A stretch of 64,000 nt of DNA from an uncultured Paracoccaceae bacterium (lineage in GTDB: Bacteria; Pseudomonadota; Alphaproteobacteria; Rhodobacterales; Rhodobacteraceae), in NCBI GenBank assembly GCA_943787785.1, contig CALSNT010000020.1, positions 69,501-133,500 of the forward strand, read 5' to 3'. The position numbers were made by a program, and so were the translations under genes. The notes beneath the pieces are model-generated. The model was given only the letters and a program-made list of their open reading frames with translations. It made no database searches and was not told where the DNA came from. Below are positions 9,556 to 19,045 of this stretch, in pieces (positions within the stretch are counted from its first letter, which is position 1; each line of letters starts with the position of its first letter).

Positions 9556-9565
9556 CAGTTTTACC

Positions 9566-10753
9566 TCACGTATACAGGCAGTCACGAAGCCGGGTCAGGC
9601 CGTGCTGCAGTTCTTCTTTTGGGGCGACCATGGCCACCCGGATATATCCGTCACCCGGCGTCCCGCCACCGGGGGTTGTTTCACGCGCAAGATAAGCGCC
9701 CGGCAGAACCCGGACGCCAGTTTCCCGCCAGAGTTTCGTGGTCGCTGCCTCTCCGTCGTCGACGGGAAGCCAAAGGAAGAATCCGCCTTCGGGAGCGGCA
9801 CAGCCGTCGACCCCCGCGAACACCGCATCAGCGACGTCGTATTTCGCCTGATAAAGTTTGCGACTGGCCTCGACATGGTCCTCGTCGCCCCACAGGCGTT
9901 CTGACACCCGTTGGATCGGCAATGGCACCGGAGCGCCGGAATAGGCCCGCAAACGGCGAATGTGGCGCATCGATTCTGGGCCAGCGGCCACGAATCCTGA
10001 CCGCAGCCCAGCCAGATTGGAGCGTTTCGACAACGAGTGGATGATGATCGCGCGTTCTGGATCGGCGCCGACGTCCTCGGCAACTTGCATCAGCCCGACC
10101 GGAGGGTCGTGTCTGTAGATCTCAGAGTAGCATTCATCCGCGATGATGCGGAAATCGTGGTGTTCGGCCAGGGTAAGTAGCTGCGCCCAATAGTCCCGCG
10201 TCGCCACGGCGCCCTGCGGATTGCCCGGGGAGCAGACGAAGGCAACCTCGGTCCGATCCAGTACGTCCGAGGGCAGGGCAGCGTAGTCGGGCAGGAAGCC
10301 TGAATCTTCAGTTGCCGAAACATAAACCGGTTCGGCCCCGATGGTCAGAGCGCCAACGGCATAAACTTGGTAGAACGGGTTCGGCACCAGCACCGCCGGG
10401 CGGTCACCATTACGCGCCGTTTCCGGGCAAAGCGCCAGAACCGTGTTGAACAACCCCTCACGAGAACCGTTGAGCGCCATGATGCGATCCACCGGCACCT
10501 GCACGCCGTAGCGGCGCGACAGCCACGAAGAAATCGCTGCCAGTAGTTCGGGCGCGCCGTCATTGGGCGGATAAAGTCGGAATTCCTGCGCTGTGGCTGC
10601 GATTCCTTCAGCCACCCAATCGGGGAACGGATGGGCAGGCTGACCGATGGACAAATGCAAAACTTCGCCGCCCGGTTCATGGGCGTCGAGAAGGCTCCGC
10701 AAGCGCGGAAACGCATAATCTGGCAGGTTCGAAAACCGCTCAGGAAAAACCAT
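9566..10753 (-). CDS. Class I/II PLP aminotransferase (DapC-like)
   Basis: A 395-residue fold-type I aminotransferase. The PLP lysine is Lys243 in [13 protein letters not shown], preceded by the [10 protein letters not shown] loop and the ADECYSEIY strand that holds the cofactor ring. The C-terminal GGFFLWLP and GYIRVAMV strands complete the fold. Its closest remembered relatives are annotated as N-succinyldiaminopimelate aminotransferase (DapC, lysine and cell-wall synthesis), but aspartate or aromatic substrates cannot be excluded from sequence alone. Placement just upstream of ftsK links it to a cell-envelope and division context, which mildly favours a diaminopimelate role. Confidence 0.85.
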   Translation of the reverse strand: MVFPERFSNLPDYAFPRLRSLLDAHEPGGEVLHLSIGQPAHPFPDWVAEGIAATAQEFRLYPPNDGAPELLAAISSWLSRRYGVQVPVDRIMALNGSREGLFNTVLALCPETARNGDRPAVLVPNPFYQVYAVGALTIGAEPVYVSATEDSGFLPDYAALPSDVLDRTEVAFVCSPGNPQGAVATRDYWAQLLTLAEHHDFRIIADECYSEIYRHDPPVGLMQVAEDVGADPERAIIIHSLSKRSNLAGLRSGFVAAGPESMRHIRRLRAYSGAPVPLPIQRVSERLWGDEDHVEASRKLYQAKYDVADAVFAGVDGCAAPEGGFFLWLPVDDGEAATTKLWRETGVRVLPGAYLARETTPGGGTPGDGYIRVAMVAPKEELQHGLTRLRDCLYT

Positions 10754-10858
10754 ATCTGCCTCAGTCCGGGATCATTAGCGCCCCGTGTAAGGCTTAGAAT
10801 AGACTAGGAAATGCCCGTTGGTCCAGTCTGCACTTCAGGCAGTCGTGCGATGTTGCAT

Positions 10859-12187
10859 TTAGGCAAGTTCTGCCTCGATCGCTGCGCCAATCCGCAAAAG
10901 GCGCGCTTCGGCCATGGGCGCGCCCAATAGCATGAGACCGGTCGATGGCACACTCAGTGGTAGTGTCAGGGCGCACAACCCCAACAAATTGCCGATTCTG
11001 GTATTGCGAAGGGCCATCAGATTTGAGTGCACGAAATAGTCGTTTTCAGTATTCAGCCGCTCCACATTCGGCGGCATGATCGGCGCGGTCGGCAAAATTA
11101 CCGCATCATAGCCCGCTGTGGCCGCCAGATACCCGGCCCGGTGGCGCTCGATCGTACGCCACGCAGCGACGTAATCCGGGGCCGAAACATCAGCGCCACC
11201 CCGAAATCGCTCGCGAACCTGGTAGAACATTGCATCCGGGTTCGCTTCAATCTCGTCTTTCCAAAGGCCGTAAGCCTCGGAGGCAAAGACCAGGCCGGAA
11301 GTTTTCAGAACGTCGTCCACATCTGGCAACGCCCCGGAGGAAACGATAGCACCCGCGGCACTCAATCGGCCAACGGCCGCCTCAAATGCCTGTAAGACGG
11401 GGCCTTCAGCATCAACCAGCGGCGCGCCTTCAAGCGCCAAAAGACGCAGACCCGACAGCGGCGCGCCGGCCAGGTCGGCGGGCTTGGTGCCCTCCATTGC
11501 TGCCACCAACAGCCCCGCATCCTCGACTGACCGGCACAGTGGCCCGACGGTATCGAATCGTGGACACAGCGGCACGACACCCTTCAGAGACAAACGCCCC
11601 GAGGTTGTCTTCAGCCCTACCAGATCATTCCAGACCGACGGAATGCGCACCGATCCGCCTGTGTCCGAGCCGATCCCCGCCGCCGCAAGCCCGAAAGCCA
11701 CGGAGGTCGCCGCGCCTGACGATGACCCACCCGGCGCAGCCTCGGCATCATTCACACATGGCGGCGTTTTGGTCATCGGATTCAACCCAAGCCCGGAAAA
11801 CGCCAGTTCGGTCATATGGGTCTTGCCCAGGCAGACCAGCCCGGCCGCGCTGGCGTTGGCCAACACCCGTGCATCCCGATCCGGCACCCGGCCGGCCAGC
11901 AGTTTCGAGCCAGCCTCGGTAACAGTTCCGGCGGAATCGAACAGGTCCTTCCAGCTGACCGGCACCCCGTCCAGAGGTGAGCGCCGCAACCCTGATACGG
12001 CCCGATCCCTTGCCGCCCGCGCCTCGGCCCGCGCCCGATCCGCCGTCGAGCGGGCGTAGATCCGGGGCGTCAATTCATGGGCGTCGATGGCATTCAGATA
12101 GGCTTCAGTCAAGTCAACCGGGTCAATTGCTCCCGCCGCGATCCCGCGCCCCAATTCTGCCGCCGTCATCTTCAGCCAGTCGCCCAT
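10859..12187 (-). CDS. Amidase (amidase signature family)
   Basis: A 442-residue amidase-signature hydrolase. The Ser-cisSer-Lys triad is visible: Lys80 in VSWKDLF, the cis-serine within GGSSSGAA (residues 153-160), and the nucleophile Ser179 in GSDTGGSVRIP. These enzymes hydrolyse carboxamides or act as amidotransferases. It is not GatA: no gatB or gatC is nearby, and the sequence resembles the stand-alone amidases common in Rhodobacterales. The physiological amide is unknown. It is divergent from the UbiH-type gene with an 83-bp gap, too short to hold much regulation. Confidence 0.88.
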   Translation of the reverse strand: MGDWLKMTAAELGRGIAAGAIDPVDLTEAYLNAIDAHELTPRIYARSTADRARAEARAARDRAVSGLRRSPLDGVPVSWKDLFDSAGTVTEAGSKLLAGRVPDRDARVLANASAAGLVCLGKTHMTELAFSGLGLNPMTKTPPCVNDAEAAPGGSSSGAATSVAFGLAAAGIGSDTGGSVRIPSVWNDLVGLKTTSGRLSLKGVVPLCPRFDTVGPLCRSVEDAGLLVAAMEGTKPADLAGAPLSGLRLLALEGAPLVDAEGPVLQAFEAAVGRLSAAGAIVSSGALPDVDDVLKTSGLVFASEAYGLWKDEIEANPDAMFYQVRERFRGGADVSAPDYVAAWRTIERHRAGYLAATAGYDAVILPTAPIMPPNVERLNTENDYFVHSNLMALRNTRIGNLLGLCALTLPLSVPSTGLMLLGAPMAEARLLRIGAAIEAELA

Positions 12188-12270
12188 GTCTCACCCCTCT
12201 TTTCACCGCCCGACGCTAGCGTCACGGGAACACATGGACAATCCCACAGCACCTCGGATAGGTCGCTGGC

Positions 12271-13497
12271 ATGGCGCATGATGCAGATGTTCTGATCGTC
12301 GGCGGCGGGCTTGTCGGGGCCACGCTGGCGCTGGCGCTGGATCGGGCGCGGCTTTCCTCGGTGCTGATCGACGCGCGTCCGGCTGACACACAAAACGCCC
12401 CCGGTTTCGATGGTCGCAGCTATGCTTTGGCGCTTTCTTCGGTACGGATGCTGAAGGCCACAGGACTTTGGCCCGCGCTGGCCGCCGAGGCGCAACCGAT
12501 GCTTGAGATCAAGGTCAGCGATGGTCGCGCTGGCACCGGTCCCTCGCCCTTCGTGGCCGAGTTTCACCACGGCGAAATCGAGGAAGGCCCGATGGGCCAC
12601 ATGATCGAGGATCGCCATCTTCGCCGTGTTTTGCAGAAGGCACTGGACGGGGCGCGACGCGTTACGCGGCTGTCGGGTCAGACGCTGGAGAAGCAGGTGC
12701 CCGGCACGGCCGAAATTGAACTGACGCTGTCCGGCGGTCAAACGCTGAGCGCTCCGGTCGTCGTTGCCTGCGACGGCAGAATATCCGGGACCGCCGAACG
12801 CGCGGGCATCCGCCATCTGCGCACTGACTACGGCCAGACTGCACTTGTCTGCGCCATAGCACACGATCTCCCCCACAACGGCATCGCGCACCAATTCTTC
12901 ATGCCCGAAGGTCCGTTGGCCGTGTTGCCGCTGGCTGGCAATCGAAGTTCCATCGTCTGGACCGAAGCGACCGATCGTGCCGCCGCAATTCAGGCGCTGG
13001 GTGATGACGACTATCTGCAAGTGCTGCGACCAAGGTTCGGCGATTTTCTCGGCCCTATCACCCTCGCCGGGGCGCGCTGGACTTATCCGCTTGGCCTGTC
13101 ACTGGCCGAGCGTTTGGTGGCCGACCGCATTGCGCTGGCGGGGGACGCCGCCCATGCCGTGCACCCCATTGCCGGGCAGGGCCTGAACGCCGGGCTGCGC
13201 GATGTGGCCGCTTTGGCCGAAGTTCTGACCCTTGCCAAACGGCGCGGTGAGGATATCGGACAGACCGACGTGCTCAACCGTTACGAACGCTGGCGACGCG
13301 CTGACGTGACCACGCTGGCGCTTGCGACAGATGCATTCAACCGACTGTTTTCAAACGACGATCCGGTCTTGCGGGGCCTCCGAAATCTTGGCCTTGGCGC
13401 GGTAAACGCGCTGCCGGAAGTGCGCCGGAGCTTCATTCGTGAAGCTGCGGGTTTGAGTGGCGATCTACCGCGCCTGTCGATGGGTCAGGCGATCTGA
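12271..13497 (+). CDS. UbiH/UbiF/COQ6-family FAD-dependent hydroxylase
   Basis: A 408-residue flavoprotein monooxygenase of the ubiquinone-ring hydroxylase family. The dinucleotide fold starts at residue 8 (VLIVGGGLVGATLALAL), the DG motif appears in VVACDGRISG near residue 172, and the second FAD motif is GDAAHAVHPIAGQGLNAGL near residue 290. These three blocks in this order define the family. The expected role is O2- and NADPH-dependent hydroxylation of a polyprenyl ring during ubiquinone synthesis at the inner membrane. Which ring position it modifies cannot be told. It ends facing the CRTAC1-like gene, with no hairpin in the 35-bp gap. Confidence 0.9.
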   Translation: MAHDADVLIVGGGLVGATLALALDRARLSSVLIDARPADTQNAPGFDGRSYALALSSVRMLKATGLWPALAAEAQPMLEIKVSDGRAGTGPSPFVAEFHHGEIEEGPMGHMIEDRHLRRVLQKALDGARRVTRLSGQTLEKQVPGTAEIELTLSGGQTLSAPVVVACDGRISGTAERAGIRHLRTDYGQTALVCAIAHDLPHNGIAHQFFMPEGPLAVLPLAGNRSSIVWTEATDRAAAIQALGDDDYLQVLRPRFGDFLGPITLAGARWTYPLGLSLAERLVADRIALAGDAAHAVHPIAGQGLNAGLRDVAALAEVLTLAKRRGEDIGQTDVLNRYERWRRADVTTLALATDAFNRLFSNDDPVLRGLRNLGLGAVNALPEVRRSFIREAAGLSGDLPRLSMGQAI

Positions 13498-13532
13498 GAG
13501 CCAGACTCGATCACCCGGATGACACCCTGAGC

Positions 13533-15084
13533 TCAATGACGTGTGAGGATCAGCCCGCCTCCATCACGCAGCAACTTCCAGCGGTTGTTCACGCCAATCT
13601 CGACCCAGTCGCTCACCGCGCCATCGGGCCAGATCACTCGAACGTCGGCATCTTCGGCCTCGCCCAATCCAAAATGTTCCGGCACAGCACTCCCCCCGGC
13701 GTGACCACCGCCGATAGTGATCTCGCGTGTTTGCGTTGACCCGTCGGTGCGCACCTCAATCCACGACCCGACCGCGCGCCTGTTCGGTGCGGTTTGGCCG
13801 AGTTCGAGACTGATCCAATTGCCGGTTTGCGATGCCACATTCTGCCAAATCTCAATAGGTGCACGGCGGTTCACCACAGCCAGATCGAGCAGACCGTCAA
13901 GGTTCAGGTCAGCCAAAACCGCGCCCCGACTGCGATCCAATGTCGCGATGCCAGCATTGAGGCCCGCTTCGGAGAAGCTGCCATCTGTCTGCTGAATCAG
14001 TAGATTGTTGGGGTCATCCATCGCCGCGTCGGGCATTTGCTCGACGTTGCCTTTGGCGATGAAAATATCATCCAGCCCGTCGTTCTGTACGTCCCCAAAA
14101 GCCACATGCCAGCCGGTTGAGGGCCGCCCATCGCCACCAGTAAACGGGCGGTGCGCGGTCGTGCCGCGATCGTAGGGCGCATCCTGATAGGTCGGCCCGG
14201 TCGTCCCCGGAAGGCGCGATTGCAACCGCTGATCGCCCATCGAAGACAGTAACACTTCGGGCACGCCATCGCCGTCCAGATCGCGGCTGGCAATGCCCAT
14301 GCCCCAAAGGTGATGGTCGCGCCAACCGTCGGCCTCTGTGAACAGGCGCGGCGTCGCCTCCATCGCCCACATCTGCTCGGCCCCCGCCAGAGACGTAGTA
14401 GTGCCTGTCGTTCGAGACCCGCAGATCGGCGCGTCCGCTGCGGTTCCAATCGGTGAACAGCATCGACAGTGTGCAAAAACCGGGGCTGAGCGTCTGCGGC
14501 GACCCATAGCCATCGCCCTCAGGGCGGAATAGCTGATGGTCATCGCAGGCCTCGAAGGGACCGTCCGGATCGTCCCGATCAACGTAATTTCCAAATGCCA
14601 GGGTTGGCAGGGATTGATCCGCCTCCCAAGTTGCGGAGAACGCCGTAGTCCAGCCATTGCCTGAGGCAACTTCGATGCCGGTAAATGCCTCAAATCGGCA
14701 GGCGTCGAGGCCACGCAGCAGGCGGTTTTCACCAACGCGCAGGATGGCGAGGTCAAGCTGCCCGTCGCCGTCGATGTCCAGCGGATAGGCCCCAATGACA
14801 CCGGTCAGCGCAAGTTCTGGCGGTGTCTCGGTGGTGAAGTCGAGCGTGGCACCGGGACCCTCGGTCGTATTGTGCAGCAGGCTCGCTGGGTTTTCACCCC
14901 CGGCGGCATAAACCTCCGGCAGATCATCTCCATTGCAATCAAATGCAGCAACTCCACCACCTACGAAATGCTCCCAGCCGCCGGTGTACTGGTGCGACAG
15001 CTCGGCGTTGCGGCGTTCGAATCGCGGCTCGGCCACGGCGCTGCCTGCGGCCAGGATCAGTGCGATGGCCAACTCAGGCCGCAT
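13533..15084 (-). CDS. CRTAC1-like secreted protein with FG-GAP/VCBS repeats and ASPIC/UnbV domain (frameshifted)
   Basis: About 517 residues once one frameshift is repaired. The N-terminus (MRPELAIALILAAGSAVAE) is a signal peptide. Calcium-loop repeats follow, such as FDCNGDDLPEVY, LDIDGDGQLDLA, RDLDGDGVPEVL and ADLNLDGLLDLA. The C-terminal ASPIC/UnbV-type block carries NWISLELG, GSWIEVRTDG, GGGHAGGSAVPEHFGLG and VRVIWPDG. The frame breaks at a C run at 14381-14385. Removing one base joins NDRHYYVSGG directly to AEQMWAMEATPRLF, which is the expected order. The start overlaps the last 11 bases of the ROK gene, so the two share a transcript. Such proteins are thought to be secreted, calcium-binding beta-propellers; the ligand is unknown. 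Confidence 0.8.
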
Positions 15085-16270
15085 TGTTTGCCAGGTTTTC
15101 CAGCGCGATCTTGGCGACGCCTTCAATCGCAAAAGCCGCCGCACCTTTCGCCCACATCTGGTCGCCCCATTTGTGGATCTGGATATCGGGCGGCGGTAGG
15201 TCGATCTGAACAATGGACTCGCGAATGCTCTCGATCACCTCATCAGCGTAAAGGTAATCATATTGCATCCGCTCACCCGACAGGATGATTAACTGGGGGT
15301 CGAAAATATTGACAAGATTGGCCAACCCCATGGCAAAAATCCGACCCGCGCGACGAAAAATCGACTGGGCGATGGCGTCGCCGTTTTTGGCCGCCTCGAA
15401 CAGGGCATCTAGGCTGCGCGCATCGCCAGAACCGGAGAGGTCGGTAGCCACCGCAGCCTCGCGCAGTAGCGCGTAGTCGGCGACATAGGCCTCCAGACAT
15501 CCCCGTTGGCCGCACCGGCAAAGCGCCCCGTCAAGCTCCACCTTGATGTGCCCGAATTCGGCGCCGCAACCGCGCGTACCGCGATAGAGTTCATCCCCCA
15601 GAACAATGCCCATTCCGACGCCATTCTCGATGGTGGCGACGATGAAATCGCTGACCCCGCGCCCCAGACCGAAGTATTTCTCGGCCATGGCAACAAGGTT
15701 GGCGTCGTTGTCCACGAAGACCGGAAGCGACAACGCCTGCGACAACAACTCCCCCAGCGGCGCATTACGTTCTTGCAGGGAAGGCGACCAATAGACGAAC
15801 CCGCGCGTCGCATCGACGATGCCGGAAATACCGAGGCCGAGGCCAGCCAACCCTTCGACGCCGCACCCAGCCTCATCCGCACCGGCGCGGACGGCGCGGG
15901 CGATTTCGGCGACCATGTCGGCGATCGAGGCCTGAGCCTGCTCAAGAGGTACGCTGAACTCGGCCAATTCCTCGCCCGCAAAGTCGAGGATGACCATGCT
16001 GATGGCCTGATTAGTCAGCTTCAGCCCGGCCACCCGCCGCGCCGCACCGCGCACTGCCAGATCCACACGTGGACGCCCGCGACCCGCACTTGGGCGGTCG
16101 GTGGCGGTCTCTTCGACAAGGCCTTCCGCAATCAATTCTGCAGTCAGGGCGGTGACGGTCGGTGGGCTAATGTCGGTCTGACGCGCCAGGTCGACACGGG
16201 CAATGCGGCCAGCTTTGCGGATTGCCGCCAGGATGGTACTCCGCCCCGAATGTCGCTGGTCCTGAGCCAT
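15074..16270 (-). CDS. ROK-family transcriptional repressor (XylR type)
   Basis: A 398-residue ROK repressor. Residues 8-55 form a winged helix-turn-helix (STILAAIRKAGRIARVDLAR, then SPPTVTALTAELIAEGL). The rest is a sugar-kinase-like ROK domain with the zinc motif around His251, Cys261, Cys263 and Cys268 (CRCGQRGCLEAY). Such proteins bind DNA without sugar and let go on binding xylose or another monosaccharide. The divergent neighbour is the xylose-type ABC transporter, and a perfect 23-bp palindrome lies in between, so this protein is the obvious candidate to bind it. The gene overlaps the CRTAC1-like gene downstream by 11 bases, which puts that secreted protein under the same control. Confidence 0.88.
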   Translation of the reverse strand: MAQDQRHSGRSTILAAIRKAGRIARVDLARQTDISPPTVTALTAELIAEGLVEETATDRPSAGRGRPRVDLAVRGAARRVAGLKLTNQAISMVILDFAGEELAEFSVPLEQAQASIADMVAEIARAVRAGADEAGCGVEGLAGLGLGISGIVDATRGFVYWSPSLQERNAPLGELLSQALSLPVFVDNDANLVAMAEKYFGLGRGVSDFIVATIENGVGMGIVLGDELYRGTRGCGAEFGHIKVELDGALCRCGQRGCLEAYVADYALLREAAVATDLSGSGDARSLDALFEAAKNGDAIAQSIFRRAGRIFAMGLANLVNIFDPQLIILSGERMQYDYLYADEVIESIRESIVQIDLPPPDIQIHKWGDQMWAKGAAAFAIEGVAKIALENLANNAA

Positions 16271-16399
16271 GATCCTGGCACGTGCCCTTGATTTACTGGT
16301 GGTTTATTATTTCGCACAGGAAATCAATTATGGCAAGATTGCATCTGATTCCCGCAGTTTGTGCAAATATTGCATCAACTTCAGGCAACGATCCTGATA

Positions 16400-16405
16400 T
16401 ATAAT
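16400..16405 (+). promoter_or_regulatory. Candidate -10 box of the xylF promoter
   Basis: A perfect TATAAT lies 94 bases before the xylF start. No good -35 hexamer is found at 15-19 bases upstream, so an activator or an alternative promoter is possible. Transcription from here would begin near 16412, immediately in front of the palindromic operator. Confidence 0.4.
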
Positions 16406-16413
16406 TTGTTTTT

Positions 16414-16436
16414 CGAATTTTATGTGATAAAATTCG
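16414..16436. promoter_or_regulatory. Perfect palindromic operator upstream of xylF, probable ROK repressor site
   Basis: A 23-bp inverted repeat with perfect 10-bp arms, CGAATTTTAT and ATAAAATTCG, and a 3-base GTG spacer. It sits in the 228-bp gap between the divergent ROK repressor and xylF genes, just downstream of a TATAAT box, where a bound protein would block transcription. It is the strongest dyad I noticed in this gap. Assigning it to the adjacent ROK protein is inference from position. Confidence 0.7.
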
Positions 16437-16498
16437 CGCGCTGGCCGATTCCCCCGATCCGGGACCGCGCAGCACAACAGTCAGGGAGACTTGGAACA

Positions 16499-17518
16499 AT
16501 GAACATCAAGACACTTTTCGCCACCACGGTCATGACCGCTGGCATGGCAACCGCCGCATTCGCACAGACCGTTGGCGTTAGCTGGTCAAACTTTCAGGAA
16601 GAACGCTGGAAGACCGACGAAGCTGCTATCATTGGCGCGCTGGAAGCTGCCGGTGCGACCTATATTTCCGCTGACGCGCAGAACTCGGCTGGCAAGCAGC
16701 TGACTGACGTTGAAGCGCTGATCGCACAAGGCGCCGAAGCGCTGATCATCCTGTCGGTGGACAAAGATGCCGTTGGTCCCGCGATTGACGCGGCAGACGC
16801 CGAAGGCATTCCGGTCATCGGCTACGACCGTCTGATCGAAGACAACCGCGCTTTCTATCTGACGTTCGACAACAAGGGCGTTGGCCGGATCATCGCCGAA
16901 GCCGTGACGGCCGTTCAGCCGGAAGGTAACTTCGCGATCATCAAGGGCGACAAGGGCGATCCGAACGCGCTGTTCCTGCTGGAAGGCATGATGGAAGTGA
17001 TCGGCGACGACGTCGAAGCAGGCACCATCAAGATCGTCGGCGAGGCCTTCTCGGACGGCTGGAAGCCGGACAATGCACAGAAAAACATGGAGCAGATCCT
17101 GACCGCCAACAACAACGAGGTTGACGCGGTTCTTGCCGAAAACGACGGCATGGCCGGTGGCGTGATCGCTGCGCTTTCGGCACAGGGCCTCGACATCCCG
17201 GTCGGCGGACAGGACGGCGACCATGCTGCGCTGAACCGCGTCGCGCGTGGCACTCAGACGGTTTCCGTCTGGAAAGACTCTCGTCAGCTGGGTGCTGCTG
17301 CTGCCGATATCGCGCTGGCTCTGGCTGGTGGCACGGCGCTCGCCGATGTCGAAGGTGCGGTGAAGTGGTCCGGCGGTGAAAAGGGTGTCGAAATGGACGC
17401 TATCTTCCTGGCCCCGACGCCGATCACCAAAGACAACATCAATGTCGTGATCGACGCGGGCCACATCGCCAAAGACAAGGTCTGTGAAGGCGCAATGGAC
17501 GGCGTAACCGGCTGCTGA
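16499..17518 (+). CDS. xylF: Xylose-type ABC transporter substrate-binding protein XylF
   Basis: A 339-residue periplasmic sugar-binding protein. The signal peptide is MNIKTLFATTVMTAGMATAAFAQ. The mature protein follows E. coli XylF closely: EERWKTDEAAI, then VIGYDRLI, FYLTFDNKGVG, LTANNNEVDAVLAENDGMAGG and GGQDGD. These include the residues that line the xylose pocket in XylF. The ATG at 16499, with AGGGAG upstream, is right because an in-frame ATG at 16361 would put the signal peptide 46 residues in. A stable hairpin follows the gene. Xylose is the best guess. No xylA, xylB or xylose dehydrogenase gene lies in the window, so another pentose or glucose is possible. Confidence 0.88.
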   Translation: MNIKTLFATTVMTAGMATAAFAQTVGVSWSNFQEERWKTDEAAIIGALEAAGATYISADAQNSAGKQLTDVEALIAQGAEALIILSVDKDAVGPAIDAADAEGIPVIGYDRLIEDNRAFYLTFDNKGVGRIIAEAVTAVQPEGNFAIIKGDKGDPNALFLLEGMMEVIGDDVEAGTIKIVGEAFSDGWKPDNAQKNMEQILTANNNEVDAVLAENDGMAGGVIAALSAQGLDIPVGGQDGDHAALNRVARGTQTVSVWKDSRQLGAAAADIALALAGGTALADVEGAVKWSGGEKGVEMDAIFLAPTPITKDNINVVIDAGHIAKDKVCEGAMDGVTGC

Positions 17519-17533
17519 TCGCCTGAACAATCC

Positions 17534-17561
17534 GGTGCCGCCGCATTTGTGTGGCGGCACC
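17534..17561 (+). terminator. Stem-loop after xylF, partial terminator or mRNA stabiliser
   Basis: GGTGCCGCC and GGCGGCACC form a perfect 9-bp stem around a 10-base loop, starting 16 bases after the xylF stop. There is no T run. In binding-protein-dependent transport operons such a hairpin after the first gene typically protects the binding-protein mRNA, so that it is made in excess of the permease. A 137-bp spacer to xylH follows. Confidence 0.6.
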
Positions 17562-17698
17562 ATCCACGGCCGGGTGCTAGCCTGCGTGCCTATCAAACCA
17601 ACAAATTCATGGACGTGTGCTGCGTATCGCCTAGCATGGGCGCGACAGTCTTTCTGCACACGCCGCCGAGCCTCACCATGACCTGATGGGATGATCCG

Positions 17699-19034
17699 AT
17701 GAGCCAGACCGACACATCCGCCCCCGAAACGGCCCACTCCAGCGCAGCAGCAGTCGAAGGCGCTTTCGCGCGCTTCCTGCGCGCTACTGAATTGGATACC
17801 CGGCTTTTGGGAATGCTGGGCGCGCTGGCGCTGATCTGGGTCGGATTTCACATGTATGGCGCGCTGGTCAATAATTTCGGAGCCTTCCTGACGCCCCGCA
17901 ACCTGTGGAATCTCAGCGTCCAGACCTCTTCCATCGGGATCATGGCGACCGGAATGGTGCTGGTTATCGTCACCCGCCACATCGACCTGTCGGTCGGCTC
18001 GGTCCTGGGGTTCTGCGCCATCGTAATGGGCGTGATGCAGGTGAATATCCTGCCGCAGTTCCTGGGTCTTGGGCACCCGTTTTTGTGGATCATCGCCGTC
18101 ATCACCGGCCTGATCTGCGGCACCCTGATCGGAGCCTTCCATGGCTGGTTGATCGGATACCGCGGCATCCCCGCCTTTATCGTCACGCTTGGCGGGTTAC
18201 TGGTCTGGCGCGGCGCGGCATTCCTTGTCGCTCGGGGCGAGACGATCTCGCCCGTCGACCCGACTTTCGCCTTGCTGGGCGGCGGACCTTATGGCGCAAT
18301 CGGCGCGACAGGCAGCTGGCTTCTGGGCGCGTTGGGTTGTGTCGGTGTCATCGCGTTGATCCTGATGGGCCGGGCCCAACGTCGCAAATTCCAGTTTCCG
18401 CTACGCCCTGTCTGGGCCGAATCCTTCCTGGCCGTGGTCGGCTGCGGTGCCGTGATCGGTGCGACGCTGCTGGTGAATTCCTACCCCTGGCCCAAGGGCA
18501 TTGTGCGCCGCTATGCCGAGGCCGAGGGGATCGAGGTTCCACCCGACGGCCTGTTTATCAGCCACGGCTACGCGATCCCGGTCCTGATCCTGATCGCCGT
18601 CGGCATCGCCATGAGTTTCCTGATGAGGTCGCACCCGCTTTGGCCGCTACGTCTATGCCATGGGCGGCAACCCCGAGGCGGCCGAGCTGGCCGGCATCAA
18701 CACCCGCTGGATGACGGTCAAGATCTTCGCCCTGATGGGCGCGCTGGCCGGGCTGTCGGCGGTTGTCGCCAGCGCGCGCCTGAACTCGGCGACCAATGCA
18801 TTGGGAACCCTGGATGAGCTTTACGTGATCGCGGCAGCGGTCATAGGCGGCACCTCGTTGGCCGGAGGCATCGGCACAATCTATGGCGCGATTCTCGGTG
18901 CGTTGGTCATGCAGAGCTTGCAGACCGGTATGGTGCTGATCGGATTTGACGCTGCCATTCAGCAGGTCGTCGTCGGTTCGGTTCTGGTGCTGGCCGTGTA
19001 CCTCGACATTCTTTATCGCGGCAAATCGAAGTGA
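17699..19034 (+). CDS. xylH: Xylose-type ABC transporter permease XylH (frameshifted)
   Basis: The inner-membrane channel of the sugar transporter, about 444 residues after repair. The N-terminal part carries the family pattern [27 protein letters not shown] and several membrane spans. The C-terminal part has the cytoplasmic loop [15 protein letters not shown] that meets the ATPase and [20 protein letters not shown]. One extra base, most simply the T at 18629, breaks the frame. Removing it joins SFLMR to [20 protein letters not shown], exactly the expected loop. As an intact gene is expected in this operon, a sequence error is likely. xylG follows after 11 bases. Confidence 0.85.
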
Positions 19035-19045
19035 GGGGCGAAGAC

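Noticed and set aside
16271-16400. Second operator for the ROK gene in the AT-rich stretch before its start
   Set aside because: Several A/T runs and half-matches are present, but no dyad comparable with the one at 16414-16436.
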